NCBI GenBank assembly: GCA_030668425.1
Contig: DAOUTY010000115.1
Coordinates: 1-5,953, forward strand
Length of the DNA stretch: 5,953 bases
Reading direction: 5' to 3'
Source of the DNA: Chloroflexota bacterium
GTDB lineage: Bacteria > Chloroflexota > Dehalococcoidia > SZUA-161
Positions within the stretch are counted from its first letter, which is position 1; each line of letters opens with the position of its first letter. The notes beneath the pieces were generated by a model, which worked only from the letters and a program-made list of their open reading frames with translations, was not told the DNA's origin and did no database searches. Below are positions 5,915-5,953 of the stretch, one piece after another. A program made the position numbers and the translations under genes.

Positions 5915-5953
5915 AGTCTTTCCGCAAAGAAGCGGCCCGAGAGCCGCATCGCC
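5911..5953 (-). CDS. Possible C-terminal tail of an upstream gene (cut by window)
   Basis: The minus frame reads MRLSGRFFAERL and then TGA at 5913-5911, followed by the hairpin and T-run described above. It reads like a protein end but only about 13 codons are visible. A second minus frame stays open from the edge to TAA at 5869-5867, one base before the SDR ATG, ending IFIGGQE, and could instead be the real tail. The window cannot decide, and both could be noise. Confidence 0.25.
   Translation of the reverse strand, partial: AMRLSGRFFAERL

Noticed and set aside
1..5953. Mobile elements, CRISPR arrays, tRNA or rRNA genes
   Set aside because: No transposase or integrase motif, no regularly spaced repeats, and no tRNA- or rRNA-like segment was recognised by eye on either strand.

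Overview
The window looks like an ordinary stretch of bacterial chromosome, probably from an anaerobe. The evidence is Shine-Dalgarno-led, tightly packed genes, a cysteine-rich DUF3795 protein, and a paired FAD oxidase / CCG-domain iron-sulfur protein. I could not assign a phylum. Dehalococcoidia-type Chloroflexota or a Desulfobacterota lineage would fit this gene content, but that is a guess from gene families and not something the sequence proves. Most genes are near 55-60% GC by hand counts on sampled lines; the FAD oxidase gene is clearly lower, near 48%.

Layout. The left side reads rightwards. It holds a DUF3795 cysteine-cluster protein cut by the window edge (1-528), a 177-base gap with a candidate promoter, and an acetoacetate-decarboxylase-family protein (706-1473). 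The rest reads leftwards. From the right edge there is a possible gene tail (5911-5953), an NAD-dependent epimerase/dehydratase-type extended SDR (4858-5865), and a 135-base gap with candidate hairpins. A compact three-gene unit follows: a GlcD-like FAD oxidase (3214-4722), a GlcF/HdrD-like iron-sulfur protein with two CCG domains (1979-3217), and a small cysteine-free helical protein of unknown function (1521-1976). The two sets of genes converge across a 47-base gap at 1474-1520.

How they may work together. The FAD and Fe-S genes overlap by an ATGA, and the small gene starts two bases after the Fe-S gene stops, so the three are very likely co-transcribed and translationally coupled. The expected role is oxidation of a hydroxy-acid or alcohol at FAD, with electrons passed through [4Fe-4S] clusters to a quinone, a disulfide or another carrier. 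The substrate cannot be read from the sequence. The SDR and the acetoacetate-decarboxylase-like protein could act on related small oxo/hydroxy compounds, but that link is inference from proximity.

No mobile element, CRISPR array, tRNA or rRNA was seen. The points most worth a second look are the low-GC, A-tract-rich FAD gene inside a higher-GC operon, the departures from standard cysteine motifs in its Fe-S partner, the unidentified third gene of that operon, and the missing second active-site lysine in the decarboxylase-like protein.
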